Shown piece by piece: positions 55,366 to 63,672 of a stretch of DNA of 64,000 nt. Both the position numbers and the translations under genes were made by a program. Under the pieces are notes generated by a model that was not told the DNA's origin, did not search any database, and saw only the letters and a list, made by a program, of their open reading frames with translations. The stretch is from UBA4744 sp963718995. Lineage in GTDB: Bacteria; Actinomycetota; Acidimicrobiia; Spongiisociales; UBA4744. The stretch covers positions 1 to 64,000 of the forward strand of contig CAVRAP010000007.1 of NCBI GenBank assembly GCA_963718995.1, in the 5' to 3' direction. Position 1 is the stretch's first letter, and every line of letters starts with the position of its first letter.

Positions 55366-55745
55366 CAGGTCTGGAGATGCTGGCGGGCGCGGTCCGGCTC
55401 GTTGACGGCTACGGCGTATTCGAGACCTTCCGCGCAGGAGTTCAACAGATACATCGCGTCAATGTTCACTCCACTGTCGGCAAGTGATCTCGTCATTTCG
55501 GCCAGAGAAGTTGGCCGGGGCGATAGCGTCGCGGTGAGTACCGTGCGTTCGGACGCGGTCAGGCCGGCCGACCTCAGGGCGTGACGGGTTGCTTCGGCGT
55601 TGTCGACGATGACCCGGACATGTCCCTCGTCATCCAGACCGAACGCGGCGAGGGCCTCGATCATGACCCCTGCTGCAGCCAGAGTCTCCGTGAGTGCAGC
55701 CAACATCCCGGGGCGGTTCGCAAGATTGACGGTGAACTCTGTCAT
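55365..55745 (-). CDS. ACT-domain protein (two ACT units)
   Basis: This 126-residue protein is built from two ACT-like halves (VNLANRPGMLAALTETLAAAGVMIEALAAFG and TATLSPRPTSLAEMTRSLADSGVNIDAMYLL). ACT modules bind small ligands, usually amino acids. ATG 55745 starts directly in the first ACT strand. It is translationally coupled to the luciferase-like gene. Confidence 0.78.
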   Translation of the reverse strand: MTEFTVNLANRPGMLAALTETLAAAGVMIEALAAFGLDDEGHVRVIVDNAEATRHALRSAGLTASERTVLTATLSPRPTSLAEMTRSLADSGVNIDAMYLLNSCAEGLEYAVAVNEPDRARQHLQT

Positions 55746-55843
55746 TCCCAAATGATACGCCACGTTGACCGGGTTGGGGGCCGACGGTCCCGGAGATTGG
55801 TTACTCGCCACAGCCCTGGCCCCCGTCGACGGAGGTGATGAGG

Positions 55844-56599
55844 TCATTGTGCAGAGTCTCCGGTCAACCCTCCCCAGAGTCGGCCGGGTTCCGGGACGTC
55901 GATGGTGTACAGGTAGCCTTCGATGAAGTCTTCGTAGACAATCTCAACGGTGTTGCCGTAGGCGTCACGAAGTGTCTTGACGGTGTCGCCCAGTCCGATG
56001 CCGGCTTCGGTGAGCAGACCCAATGAGCGGGTTTCGGTTGGGGAAAACGCGTTGATGTAGGCGAAGAAATGGGGAACGCCGTCATCTCTCCACTCAGTGT
56101 CACCATCGGTCAGATACGCCCACATGGTTGCCCACCTGACCACTCTCACCTGTTCTCCCGGGCATGTCCCGAATCCGGAGAAGCTCGGTATCCAACCGGT
56201 GTCTTCGTCGGGAGTGCCAAGCGTGGTGGCCAGTACCTCGAGTGTGGCCTCTGCCTCCGTTCCGAAGGCCAGGATCTCGGGTCGTACGTCCGGCCTGGTA
56301 AGTCCGAAGCCATCCTCGCGCAATACCACCGTTGCGGGGACCGTGGTGGTTGTGGTCGTTGTGGTGGTGCTGGTGGAAGTGGTGGAGGAGGTCGGCTCTT
56401 CAGTCGTTGTGGTGGTCGTCGAGTCGGTGGCCGTCGCTTCTGATGTGGTCGACGTTGGTGTCGTTGAGGTGGTGGTTGTTTCCCCCGCGGTGTTGGAGTT
56501 GCCTTCTGCGTTGGTGAGTAGCGCGATGACGACGGCGACGAAGATGAGTCCGGTCAGGGTGGCCATGATCAAGACAGTTCGTTTCTGGCGCGGATTCAT
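55844..56599 (-). CDS. Membrane-anchored Thr-rich protein of unknown function, sodX operon partner
   Basis: This 251-residue protein has one N-terminal membrane anchor (residues 8-27, VLIMATLTGLIFVAVVIALL). A ~65-residue Thr/Ser-rich low-complexity linker (TTTTTTEEPTSSTTSTSTTT) leads to an extracytoplasmic domain (VVLREDGFGLTRPDVRPEILAFG, GWIPSFSGFGTCPGEQVRVVRW, DTVKTLRDAYGN). I do not recognise the domain. Its ATG overlaps the sodX stop (ATGA), which argues for co-expression with sodX. Confidence 0.7.
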   Translation of the reverse strand: MNPRQKRTVLIMATLTGLIFVAVVIALLTNAEGNSNTAGETTTTSTTPTSTTSEATATDSTTTTTTEEPTSSTTSTSTTTTTTTTTVPATVVLREDGFGLTRPDVRPEILAFGTEAEATLEVLATTLGTPDEDTGWIPSFSGFGTCPGEQVRVVRWATMWAYLTDGDTEWRDDGVPHFFAYINAFSPTETRSLGLLTEAGIGLGDTVKTLRDAYGNTVEIVYEDFIEGYLYTIDVPEPGRLWGGLTGDSAQ

Positions 56600-57210
56600 G
56601 TTGTGGTTGATTGTGGCGGCTGGAACGGTCTGCGTCCAGACTGTTTCTGCATGGAACGCACCGGGCCAAACCGATCGAGCGGCCAATACCGCATGACGAT
56701 CCGCATGCTCAGATGCTCGAGGGGTACCGGACCTATCTCACGGCTGTCGGCGGAGGACAAGGATCGAGCATCACCGAGCACGAAGACCTCACCGGGGCCC
56801 AGGTCCCAGTTCCCGTCTGGGCTGGTTTCGTCAATGGTCCAGGGTTCACTGAGGGGGATCCCGTCGACCAGGACGCGCCCCGACTCGATCGTGAGCCGCT
56901 CTCCTGGCAGACCTACGATCCGTTTGACCAGGTGGAACGATGGCCGGTCCGGATGCTCGTACACCACGATGTCGCCGCGCTGAACCGGTCGGTGGGAGCG
57001 ATCGGTGAGGACGTAGTCACCTTGCCGCAGCGAAGGCGACATCGATTCCTCCGATATTTCAAATCTCCTCAGGCGCGTATAGAGCGCTCGCGCAACCAAC
57101 CCGGCTGCGGCGGCGGCGAGGAGCGCAGGCAGTCGAGCAGTTCTGGCCGGCACCTGTGTGTCTTCCAATCGGTAGCGCTCGGTGAAGTGTATCGTCGCAT
57201 GAAGAAGCAT
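56596..57210 (-). CDS. sodX: Nickel-type superoxide dismutase maturation protease
   Basis: This is a signal-peptidase-I fold protein (S26A) with catalytic Ser in EESMSPSLRQGDYVLTDR and Lys in HLVKRIVGLPGERL, then GDARSLSSADSREIGPV. One N-terminal membrane segment is near LPALLAAAAAGLVARAL. Standing next to sodN identifies it as SodX, which removes the SodN propeptide to expose the nickel-binding N-terminal His. Start 57210 gives 204 residues; GTG 57153 would leave more room for promoters. Confidence 0.9.
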   Translation of the reverse strand: MLLHATIHFTERYRLEDTQVPARTARLPALLAAAAAGLVARALYTRLRRFEISEESMSPSLRQGDYVLTDRSHRPVQRGDIVVYEHPDRPSFHLVKRIVGLPGERLTIESGRVLVDGIPLSEPWTIDETSPDGNWDLGPGEVFVLGDARSLSSADSREIGPVPLEHLSMRIVMRYWPLDRFGPVRSMQKQSGRRPFQPPQSTTT

Positions 57211-57228
57211 CCTTCAGGAGGTACATCT

Positions 57229-57645
57229 ATGGGTCTCTTCAGGCCGACCCGCATTGCACATGCCCACTGCGATCTCTTCTGCGGTGTCTACGACCCCGCC
57301 CAGGCGATGATCGAGGCCAAGTCGGTTCTCAACGCCTGCACCAAATATGCGGCGTCGGAAGATCCGGTCTTTCGAGACCGTTGCATCCTGATCAAGGAAG
57401 AGCGGGCGGAGTTGGTCAAACATCATCTGTCCGTGCTGTGGACCGACTTCTTCAAGCCCCACCACCTCGAAGCCTTCCCGGGTTTGCACGACCTCTTCTG
57501 GAAGACCCTCAAGCAAGCGAGCGATGCCAAGAAGTCGATGGACCCGGCCGTATCGCAGCAGCTGGTTGACCTGATCGGTGAAGTGTCAACGGTGTTCTGG
57601 CAGACCGAGGAATCCAAGGCAGCCGGCGTCTACCCGCCCGCCTAG
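57229..57645 (+). CDS. sodN: Nickel superoxide dismutase
   Basis: NiSOD dismutates superoxide with a nickel ion held by the N-terminal hook HCxxPCGxY of the mature enzyme. Here the hook reads HCDLFCGVYDPAQ (His13, Cys14, Cys18 of the precursor), with Phe17 where Pro is conserved. A 12-residue propeptide precedes it. The four-helix body follows, with the HHLSVLWTDFFKPHHLEAFPGLHDLFW region. ATG 57229 has a perfect AGGAGG seven bases upstream. 138 residues. Divergent from sodX. Confidence 0.94.
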   Translation: MGLFRPTRIAHAHCDLFCGVYDPAQAMIEAKSVLNACTKYAASEDPVFRDRCILIKEERAELVKHHLSVLWTDFFKPHHLEAFPGLHDLFWKTLKQASDAKKSMDPAVSQQLVDLIGEVSTVFWQTEESKAAGVYPPA

Positions 57646-58777
57646 GACCCCGGGCTTTTCGATACTGCAGCAGTCGTCGTCGGTGGCAACGGGTGTCTGC
57701 GGCTAGCGCCTTGCGTGAGTGATCGGCGCCCTTCGGATCGGCGCGGTTCTTGCGTCTCTTGAGCAGGCGCTCTAGTTGAGCTATTTCGATTTCCATCTTC
57801 CGGTGGTTGTCGATACGGCGCCGGTCAAGGTCGTTGCGTTCCATCGCGGCGTTCACGGCGCAACCCGGCTCCTCCTCGTGGTGGCAGTCGGCAAACTGGC
57901 AGTGGGCGGCAAGTTTGTCGATGTCCGGGAAGGCTTTGGTGAGGCCGTCTCTTCCGCCCCAGAAACCTATCGATCTCAGACCGGGGGTGTCGATGAGCAC
58001 CCCTGCCCCCGGGATCACCGCCAGCTCTCGTGAAGAAGTGGTGTGCCGGCCTTTACCGTCACGGTTTCTGGTCGGTCCGGTGTCTTGCCGTTGCTCGTTG
58101 AGCAGATTATTGATGAGGGTTGACTTGCCGCTGCCTGATTCGCCCACGAACGCGCCGGTAACTCCGGGCGGTACGAGTCCGAGAAGCCGCTCGAGGCCCG
58201 AGCCGGTGACGTTGCTGATAGCGATTACCTCGACCCCCGGGGCGATCTTGCGGACGTCCCTTTCGACGTCCGCTACGTCTTCTGCGTTCGAGAGATCCGT
58301 CTTGGTGAGTACCAGTACCGGCGTCGCACCGCTTTCCCAGGCCATGACCAGCGTCCGTTCGAGTCGTGACAATTGCGTCGGACGATCGAGGGCGTGGACA
58401 ACAAACACCACGTCCAGGTTGGCCACCAGGACCTGCTCTTGGGGTCGAGAGCCTGCTGTGGAGGGATCGAGCCGCCTGATCGTCGATGAACGGGGCAGGA
58501 TGGCGGCAACGTAGGCGCGCTGGTCCGTTCCAACGGTCAGCCCGACCCAATCCCCGGTCACCGGAGAGCCGGATTCGGATCCCCGATCGTGCGGCCCTGC
58601 GTACGCGTCCGTCGTTCCGTGGGCGGTAGCGACGCGGTAGCGGATGCGATCCACTCGCACGATCCGGCCCGGGATCCGGTCCGGAAACGTGGTCATGAGT
58701 CGGGCAACCCGCTCGTTCCATCCAAAGGCCGCCAGGCCATACAGGTTTGGTTGAGAAGGATTGTCAGGTCTAGTCAA
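57509..58777 (-). CDS. rsgA: Ribosome small subunit-dependent GTPase A
   Basis: This circularly permuted GTPase assists late 30S maturation. An OB-fold N-domain (PGRIVRVDRIRYRVATAHG) precedes G4 LTKTDLSN, G1 GESGSGKSTLINNLL, G3 DTPGLRSIG, and a zinc region CQFADCHHEEEPGC. 422 residues, longer than the usual ~300-360. The last ~70 codons are Arg-rich and overlap the convergent sodN gene by 137 bases, so the true C-terminus may be shorter with a missed frame change. Start TTG 58777. Confidence 0.88.
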   Translation of the reverse strand: MTRPDNPSQPNLYGLAAFGWNERVARLMTTFPDRIPGRIVRVDRIRYRVATAHGTTDAYAGPHDRGSESGSPVTGDWVGLTVGTDQRAYVAAILPRSSTIRRLDPSTAGSRPQEQVLVANLDVVFVVHALDRPTQLSRLERTLVMAWESGATPVLVLTKTDLSNAEDVADVERDVRKIAPGVEVIAISNVTGSGLERLLGLVPPGVTGAFVGESGSGKSTLINNLLNEQRQDTGPTRNRDGKGRHTTSSRELAVIPGAGVLIDTPGLRSIGFWGGRDGLTKAFPDIDKLAAHCQFADCHHEEEPGCAVNAAMERNDLDRRRIDNHRKMEIEIAQLERLLKRRKNRADPKGADHSRKALAADTRCHRRRLLQYRKARGPRRAGRRRLPWIPRSARTPLTLHRSGQPAAAIRPGPSTSWHRSLA

Positions 58778-58782
58778 GAGTG

Positions 58783-58810
58783 AGCACTCCCTTGAGGGGG
58801 CGGGTGCTCC
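58783..58810. promoter_or_regulatory. Stem-loop just upstream of rsgA start
   Basis: GAGCAC ... GTGCTC with an inner CCC/GGG pairing forms a hairpin 6-33 bases before the rsgA TTG, and directly follows a short reading frame with a strong ribosome site. The order leader ORF, hairpin, gene would fit attenuation, but this is only an arrangement, not a proof. Confidence 0.4.
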
Positions 58811-58816
58811 TGCCGA

Positions 58817-58873
58817 TCAGAAACGGGGGAGCCCCGGAAGGCGATTGGTGCGAGTGGGCGCCTGCACTGTCAT
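58817..58873 (-). CDS. Possible 18-residue leader peptide before rsgA
   Basis: ATG 58873 has the best ribosome site of the region (GGAAGGAGG, seven bases upstream) but opens only an 18-codon frame, MTVQAPTRTNRLPGLPRF, ending 39 bases before the rsgA TTG. Prolines and arginines are over-represented (each four of 18). It could be a regulatory upstream frame or an unannotated microprotein; conservation is untested. Confidence 0.4.
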   Translation of the reverse strand: MTVQAPTRTNRLPGLPRF

Positions 58874-58921
58874 GATGTCGCCTCCTTCCGTCGTTGGGGC
58901 AAGTTAGCACCACAGCGAGAG

Positions 58922-59488
58922 CTATCCGGCCGAATAATCCGACCCGGGCTGCATCGGGGTTCCCTTGCCGGCACGCTGGTTGCTGACCGCTTCGCTCACC
59001 GGTCGAATCCCCCGGTCGGCAATGGCCGCCATGAGCCTGGCACCGTCCAATACGGATACGTAGGGCAGCAGGTTGTCTTCGTTCTCGAGCACGTAGTCGG
59101 TTAGCTGCTCTTTCACCACGGCATGCAGGTTCTCGAGCGTCCACGGTTTGGCGATGTAGTGGTCGAGGTCGGCTTCGTTCACGGCCCGGATGGTGTCCTC
59201 GAGGCCGGCCTGCCCGGTGATCAGCACCTTGCGGATCGCCCGGGTTTTTGGCTCCTCGTTGAGCTCAATGAGGTAGTCGACGCCCCTCTCGCCGGGGAGC
59301 AGGTGATCGCACAGAGCCAACCCAACCAGATCGCCACTCCCGGCCAGCTCGGCCATCACGATGCGGGCATCGGCCACATCCTCGGCCAGCTCGATGATGA
59401 ATTGATCGCCGAAGCTCGCCAGGTCACGCGCAATGGCCTCCCGGACCTCCGGCTCATCTTCGATGACCAGGATCGCGATTCGATTCAT
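58922..59488 (-). CDS. Single-domain response regulator with C-terminal extension
   Basis: This is a 188-residue protein with an intact receiver domain (residues 1-~130): acidic pair E10/D11, phosphoacceptor Asp61 in CDHLLPGERG, Thr91 in LITG, Lys114 in AKPW. The C-terminal ~60 residues are not a recognisable DNA-binding domain. Its ATG overlaps the stop of the sensor kinase gene (ATGA), so it is the kinase's likely partner. Confidence 0.88.
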   Translation of the reverse strand: MNRIAILVIEDEPEVREAIARDLASFGDQFIIELAEDVADARIVMAELAGSGDLVGLALCDHLLPGERGVDYLIELNEEPKTRAIRKVLITGQAGLEDTIRAVNEADLDHYIAKPWTLENLHAVVKEQLTDYVLENEDNLLPYVSVLDGARLMAAIADRGIRPVSEAVSNQRAGKGTPMQPGSDYSAG

Positions 59489-61470
59489 GGCAAAACCCCC
59501 TGAGGTTCGTCGCCGGGTTGGCGGGTGGGCAGGTTGACGGTGAAGCACGTGCGACCCGGTTTGGATTCGACTTCGATACTTCCCCGGTGGCGGTGGACGA
59601 TGTCCTGACAGATGCGCAGACCGAGTCCCAAACCAAACTCGACTCGACCTTCGCGGGTCGTGAAATGCATGTCGAACACCTGATCCAGATGGTCGGGGTT
59701 GATGCCGGGACCGGTGTCGATCAGGCGCACAGTGATGTGGTCCGGGTCGGGGGCATCGGTCTCAATGGTCAACGTACCGGAGCGGTCCATGGCTTGGATG
59801 GAATTGGAGATCAGGTTGGTCCACACCTGGTTGAGCTGTCCCGGATAGCCGTCGATAAGGGGAAGATCTCCGTATTCGCGGTTCACCTCGATCTCCCGCA
59901 GGTCGTGCCCAAAGAGGAGCAGGGTCTCTTCGAGGGATGCGTGGATGTCGATGTCGGTCGTCATTTCGCGACCCGCCCGGGCGTACGAGCGAAGGCTCTG
60001 GACGAGAGCTGCGATCCGGCCGGCCGAGGAGCGAAGGTTGCGCAGCGACAAGCCCAGCTGGTGGTACAGCTCCAGGCGATCAAGCTGGGCCGGCCCGGCA
60101 TCTCCCAGCAGGCGGTGGTAATCGGCGCCGGACACAATGCCGATCCGGACCAGCCGGCGGGCGAGCGCATCGTCTCCCAGTTCTGCGGCGAGGTCGGAGC
60201 GGGATCGCCGCTCGTCACGGGTTGACAGTGGTCCGCTCGATTCGGCGGCGGCCAGCATCGCCAGCAATCTGGCGCCGTCCGGATGGTCGCCGGCGACCGA
60301 CTCGATGTCGGTGCGCAGGAACTCGGTCGCCCGGCCGATGGCCGCGACAGGATTGTTGAGTTCATGACCGATACCTGCCACCAACTGGCCGAGGGTGGCC
60401 ATCTTCTCGGTCTCGACGAGGTGCGCCTGGGTGTTCTCGAGTTCCCGCAGGGTTGCCGTCAGGCGGTCGCGGTCCTCGGCCAGATCACGATTGAGTTGAT
60501 CAATGCGTACCTGCTGGTCGACCCCTCGCAGCATGCGTCTCGCCATGGAGCGGACCATGACCGTCACGAGATGAATTGCCAGAGTCGGGCTCAGCTGGAG
60601 CGCCGTGTCCAGATCGTCCAGGGAAACCGGGAGAACCGTCACGTCGGTGTCGGCGGTCACATTGAAGAACGACGGGCGGTTGCGGGCGACGGCCAGCAAC
60701 CCGATGATCCGACCTGCCGTTTCAGCGTGGAAGACCACCTCCCGGCCTCCGACCTGGCGGGTCAGCTTCACCTTGCCCTCGACGAGAACCTTGATGCCGT
60801 CGACCTGGTCGCCCGACCGCAGGATCGGCGCGCCGGCCGGGAGGTGCTCGCGGGTCGTGTCTGCCAGGACGGCGTCGAGTTCGGCGATGAGTTGCCGTTC
60901 CACCTCATCGTCCGGCAATTCCCGATCGCTGAGGAAGCTCCTCTGCAGTCTGCGCAGCTGCCGGTCGGTGGTCCGCGCTTTTCGTTCCGCCGCCGAGAAG
61001 GCATCAGAGAGGAGCGTCACATCGACCACCTCGGGGATCCGATCGAGCTCTCCGGGGGCATGTTCGATGAAGAACTCGGTGATGAGGGCGTCCAGCATTC
61101 CCTCGAGGTACTCCTCGGTCCAGGGGAAAGGAAGCATGCCGTCGAGAGCCCGTTTGCCGATAGCCCGGCCGATATCTGCCATGGTCGGATCGGCGCTGAG
61201 CAGGATCTTGCGGGTACCGCGGTAACGCGTTTGACGGTGAACTTCCATGAGCAGGTCGATGCCCGTCGTATCGGGCAACCGGTCGGCGGCGACCATGAGC
61301 GGCACGAGTTGGTCGGAATCGTGCAGCTCATCCATGCGGGCGAGCGTCTGTTCGCCATCGGGATAGGCCTCGATCTCGAACTGGTCCCCGGCCAAACGGC
61401 CGATGTCGGCCTGGAGTGAAGCCCGGGTGGCCGCTTCTCCGTCGACGCAAACGATCAGGAACTTGGTCAT
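59485..61470 (-). CDS. Hybrid sensor kinase: pseudo-receiver, cyclic-nucleotide-binding domain, histidine kinase
   Basis: This is a 661-residue soluble kinase. Residues 1-130 are a receiver fold lacking the phosphoacceptor (aligned Ala62 in VAADRLPD) and the Lys (Phe115 in PFPWT). Residues ~205-310 form a CRP-like cNMP domain (PAGAPILRSGDQVDGIKVLVEGKVKLTRQ). The HisKA box has GHELNNP with His369; the ATPase has NLISNSIQAMD, DTGPGI and GLGLGLRICQDI. No membrane segment. It is coupled upstream to the transporter gene and downstream to the response regulator by 4-base overlaps. Confidence 0.9.
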   Translation of the reverse strand: MTKFLIVCVDGEAATRASLQADIGRLAGDQFEIEAYPDGEQTLARMDELHDSDQLVPLMVAADRLPDTTGIDLLMEVHRQTRYRGTRKILLSADPTMADIGRAIGKRALDGMLPFPWTEEYLEGMLDALITEFFIEHAPGELDRIPEVVDVTLLSDAFSAAERKARTTDRQLRRLQRSFLSDRELPDDEVERQLIAELDAVLADTTREHLPAGAPILRSGDQVDGIKVLVEGKVKLTRQVGGREVVFHAETAGRIIGLLAVARNRPSFFNVTADTDVTVLPVSLDDLDTALQLSPTLAIHLVTVMVRSMARRMLRGVDQQVRIDQLNRDLAEDRDRLTATLRELENTQAHLVETEKMATLGQLVAGIGHELNNPVAAIGRATEFLRTDIESVAGDHPDGARLLAMLAAAESSGPLSTRDERRSRSDLAAELGDDALARRLVRIGIVSGADYHRLLGDAGPAQLDRLELYHQLGLSLRNLRSSAGRIAALVQSLRSYARAGREMTTDIDIHASLEETLLLFGHDLREIEVNREYGDLPLIDGYPGQLNQVWTNLISNSIQAMDRSGTLTIETDAPDPDHITVRLIDTGPGINPDHLDQVFDMHFTTREGRVEFGLGLGLRICQDIVHRHRGSIEVESKPGRTCFTVNLPTRQPGDEPQGVLP

Positions 61471-62894
61471 AGAGCGACCCCCATGAAATCCCACAGGAGC
61501 GGAGCCACAAACACATAGAGGACCAACCCGACCACACCGATGATCGAACCGGCCACGGCCATGTCGCGGGTCGTAACAGCCCCCGTGCTGAAGGCGATCG
61601 CGTTCGGCGGGGTGCTGACCGGGAGCGCCATAGCCAGGGACGAGCCGACGGCAATGAAGAACGCGGCCAGGGCCGGTTGGGCTGCGACGGCGTCCGACAG
61701 GGCAAGGCTCAACCCGATCGGGATCAGGAGGTTGGCAGCCGCGCTGTTCGAGATGAAGGTGCTGAGGAGGAGGGCGACTACGGCCAAGGTCAGAATCAGG
61801 AGGGCCTGCCCGATCGACTCCCAGCCGACCAGGCCGACGAGCCAGAGATCTAGGCCGGAGGCGTTTACCCCGATCCCGAGGGCGATGCCTCCGGCGACCA
61901 GCCACAGCACATGCCACTGGATTGATTGCAGATCCCTGGTCGAAAAGACCCTGGTGGAGAGCAGAATGACGACCGGGAGGAATCCCACGATGTAGGAACT
62001 GATGCCGTGCAGCGGTTCTGTCATCCAGAGCCCGACCGTCAACGCGAAGGTCCCGTAGAAGATCTTGGCAGGGAGGGAGGTGTCGAACGTTGCCTCGATG
62101 CTCAGTTTCAGGACCTTCTGCTGAGCAGGAAACAAGCGGACCAGGACGTACCAGGCGATGAGGAGGAGGACCACCATCATCGGAACGGCCATGACCATCC
62201 ATTTGACGAAGCTGATGGAGATACCTGCGTCGGCGAGGGAGCCGACCGCGATGGCGTTGGGTGGGGTCCCAACCGGTGTTCCGATTCCGCCGATGTTGGC
62301 CGCCACCGGAATCGAGAGAGCCAGTCCGGTTCGGAGTCGGTCTTCCGGTTCGAGCGTGGCAATGACCGGCAGCACAACCGCCAGGAGGGTGGCGGTGGTT
62401 GCGGTGTTGCTCATGAACATCGAGAACACCGCGGTGATCAGCATCAAGCCCAACATGATGCGCTGTGGGGAGTCTCCAAACGGGCGCAACAAGACCCGGG
62501 CCATGTTTCTGTCGAGCCGGAACTTGGCGGCTCCGTCGGCCAGGAAGAAACCGCCCAGGAACAACATGAGGACGGGATGGGCGAGGGCTGCGAAGAACGT
62601 GGAAAAATCCGGTGCTTCGAACCCGGCCGGCAGAGCCCCGAGCGCTTTGTCACTGATGAGCAAGATCTCCAACAGGATGATCAGCGCCGCGGTCGCATGC
62701 AGCGGGATGGCTTCGGTGACCCACAGCACGATGGCAAGCAGGAAGACCGAGAAGATCCGGTGTCCCGCCACGGACAACCCTTCGAATTGCACGACGTAGG
62801 GGAGCGCGAACACGATCGCCCCGAGCACCAGTCCGAGCGGGCGGGCCAGCTTGCCTTTCAGCGACATGCGGACGGGGCGTTTGAGCAGCGTCAT
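61467..62894 (-). CDS. DASS/SLC13-family sodium-coupled anion transporter
   Basis: This 475-residue, about 11-12-TM permease has the two DASS substrate/sodium signatures, MSNTATTATLL in the first half and ISNSAAANLL in the second, plus the paired PPNAIA hairpins (GTPPNAIAVGS, STPPNAIAFS). Family members import dicarboxylates, citrate or sulfate with sodium. It is the first gene of a tightly overlapping operon with the sensor kinase and response regulator, suggesting substrate-responsive signalling. Confidence 0.92.
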   Translation of the reverse strand: MTLLKRPVRMSLKGKLARPLGLVLGAIVFALPYVVQFEGLSVAGHRIFSVFLLAIVLWVTEAIPLHATAALIILLEILLISDKALGALPAGFEAPDFSTFFAALAHPVLMLFLGGFFLADGAAKFRLDRNMARVLLRPFGDSPQRIMLGLMLITAVFSMFMSNTATTATLLAVVLPVIATLEPEDRLRTGLALSIPVAANIGGIGTPVGTPPNAIAVGSLADAGISISFVKWMVMAVPMMVVLLLIAWYVLVRLFPAQQKVLKLSIEATFDTSLPAKIFYGTFALTVGLWMTEPLHGISSYIVGFLPVVILLSTRVFSTRDLQSIQWHVLWLVAGGIALGIGVNASGLDLWLVGLVGWESIGQALLILTLAVVALLLSTFISNSAAANLLIPIGLSLALSDAVAAQPALAAFFIAVGSSLAMALPVSTPPNAIAFSTGAVTTRDMAVAGSIIGVVGLVLYVFVAPLLWDFMGVAL

Positions 62895-62928
62895 CGCGGT
62901 TGCATGCTAGGAGAGCGGAGCGGCTCGC

Positions 62929-63672
62929 CTACGCCAGGTCCCGTTTACGAAGCGCCCACGTGGTGAAGGCAAGCGAAACGAGCGCCACTACGAGCATCTT
63001 CGTCAGCGCTTTCCCGACCCCCGGTTCCAGGGACCCCAACGAATCTACGAATTCCAGGCCCGGAGTCAGGTCGGCATAAGCGGACAGGGCGATGTGTCCC
63101 AGGGACGTTGGCGCCAGAGCGCCGACCGCATTGGCAAAGCTGGACTCCCAGAGGAATAGATAGATCAAGCCGATCACCGTGGCTCGCCGGGTGAGGAGGC
63201 CGATGGGAACGAAGATCGTGCCGTAACCGATGCACGTGACGAGTGCGGCGACCGCCGGTCCTTGCCCGATGGCCCACTCGCCGGTCGCAAACCCGGCGAC
63301 CAACCAGCCGAGGCCCACGCCGACGAATGCCACGAAGCCGGTGGCCGCAACAGAGGCGAGCGTGGTGGAAAGGGCAATCTGCCAGCGGGGGATCGGTTTG
63401 AGCGCCAGGAACGGCATGGTGTGGGAGCGCCGCTCGTCTCCCAGGGCTCCGGTGGCATTGACGATGGCGATCACCGGGAGGGCCACTGCCAGCAAGATGG
63501 CGTACGTGGTGTTGTGGTAGAGATCAGCCAGGCTTTCCGTCGAGCGGTCGCCGGTCGAGGCAAAAAGCAAGACCAGGGCGGGAATGGAGGCGAACAGGAT
63601 GAATCCGATCATCCGCTTGCGGGTGATCAGTCGCCGCAGCGTGACCTTCACAATGGTGAGCTGGGCGTTCAT
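62929..63672 (-). CDS. ABC-2-type transporter permease
   Basis: This 247-residue protein has about six membrane helices (MIGFILFASIPALVLLF, NTTYAILLAVALPVIAIVN, VAATGFVAFVGVGLGWLVAG, CIGYGTIFVPIGLL). The layout MNAQLTIVKVTLRRLITRKR at the start is typical of ABC-2 exporter permeases. Its ATG overlaps the stop of the ATPase gene upstream. The exported substrate is unknown. Confidence 0.85.
   Translation of the reverse strand: MNAQLTIVKVTLRRLITRKRMIGFILFASIPALVLLFASTGDRSTESLADLYHNTTYAILLAVALPVIAIVNATGALGDERRSHTMPFLALKPIPRWQIALSTTLASVAATGFVAFVGVGLGWLVAGFATGEWAIGQGPAVAALVTCIGYGTIFVPIGLLTRRATVIGLIYLFLWESSFANAVGALAPTSLGHIALSAYADLTPGLEFVDSLGSLEPGVGKALTKMLVVALVSLAFTTWALRKRDLA

Noticed and set aside
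59485..62202. A 905-codon minus-strand frame as one giant sensor protein
   Set aside because: The upper ~240 codons are antisense-free overlap with the DASS transporter in another frame; the true start is ATG 61470, in a 4-base overlap with the transporter stop.
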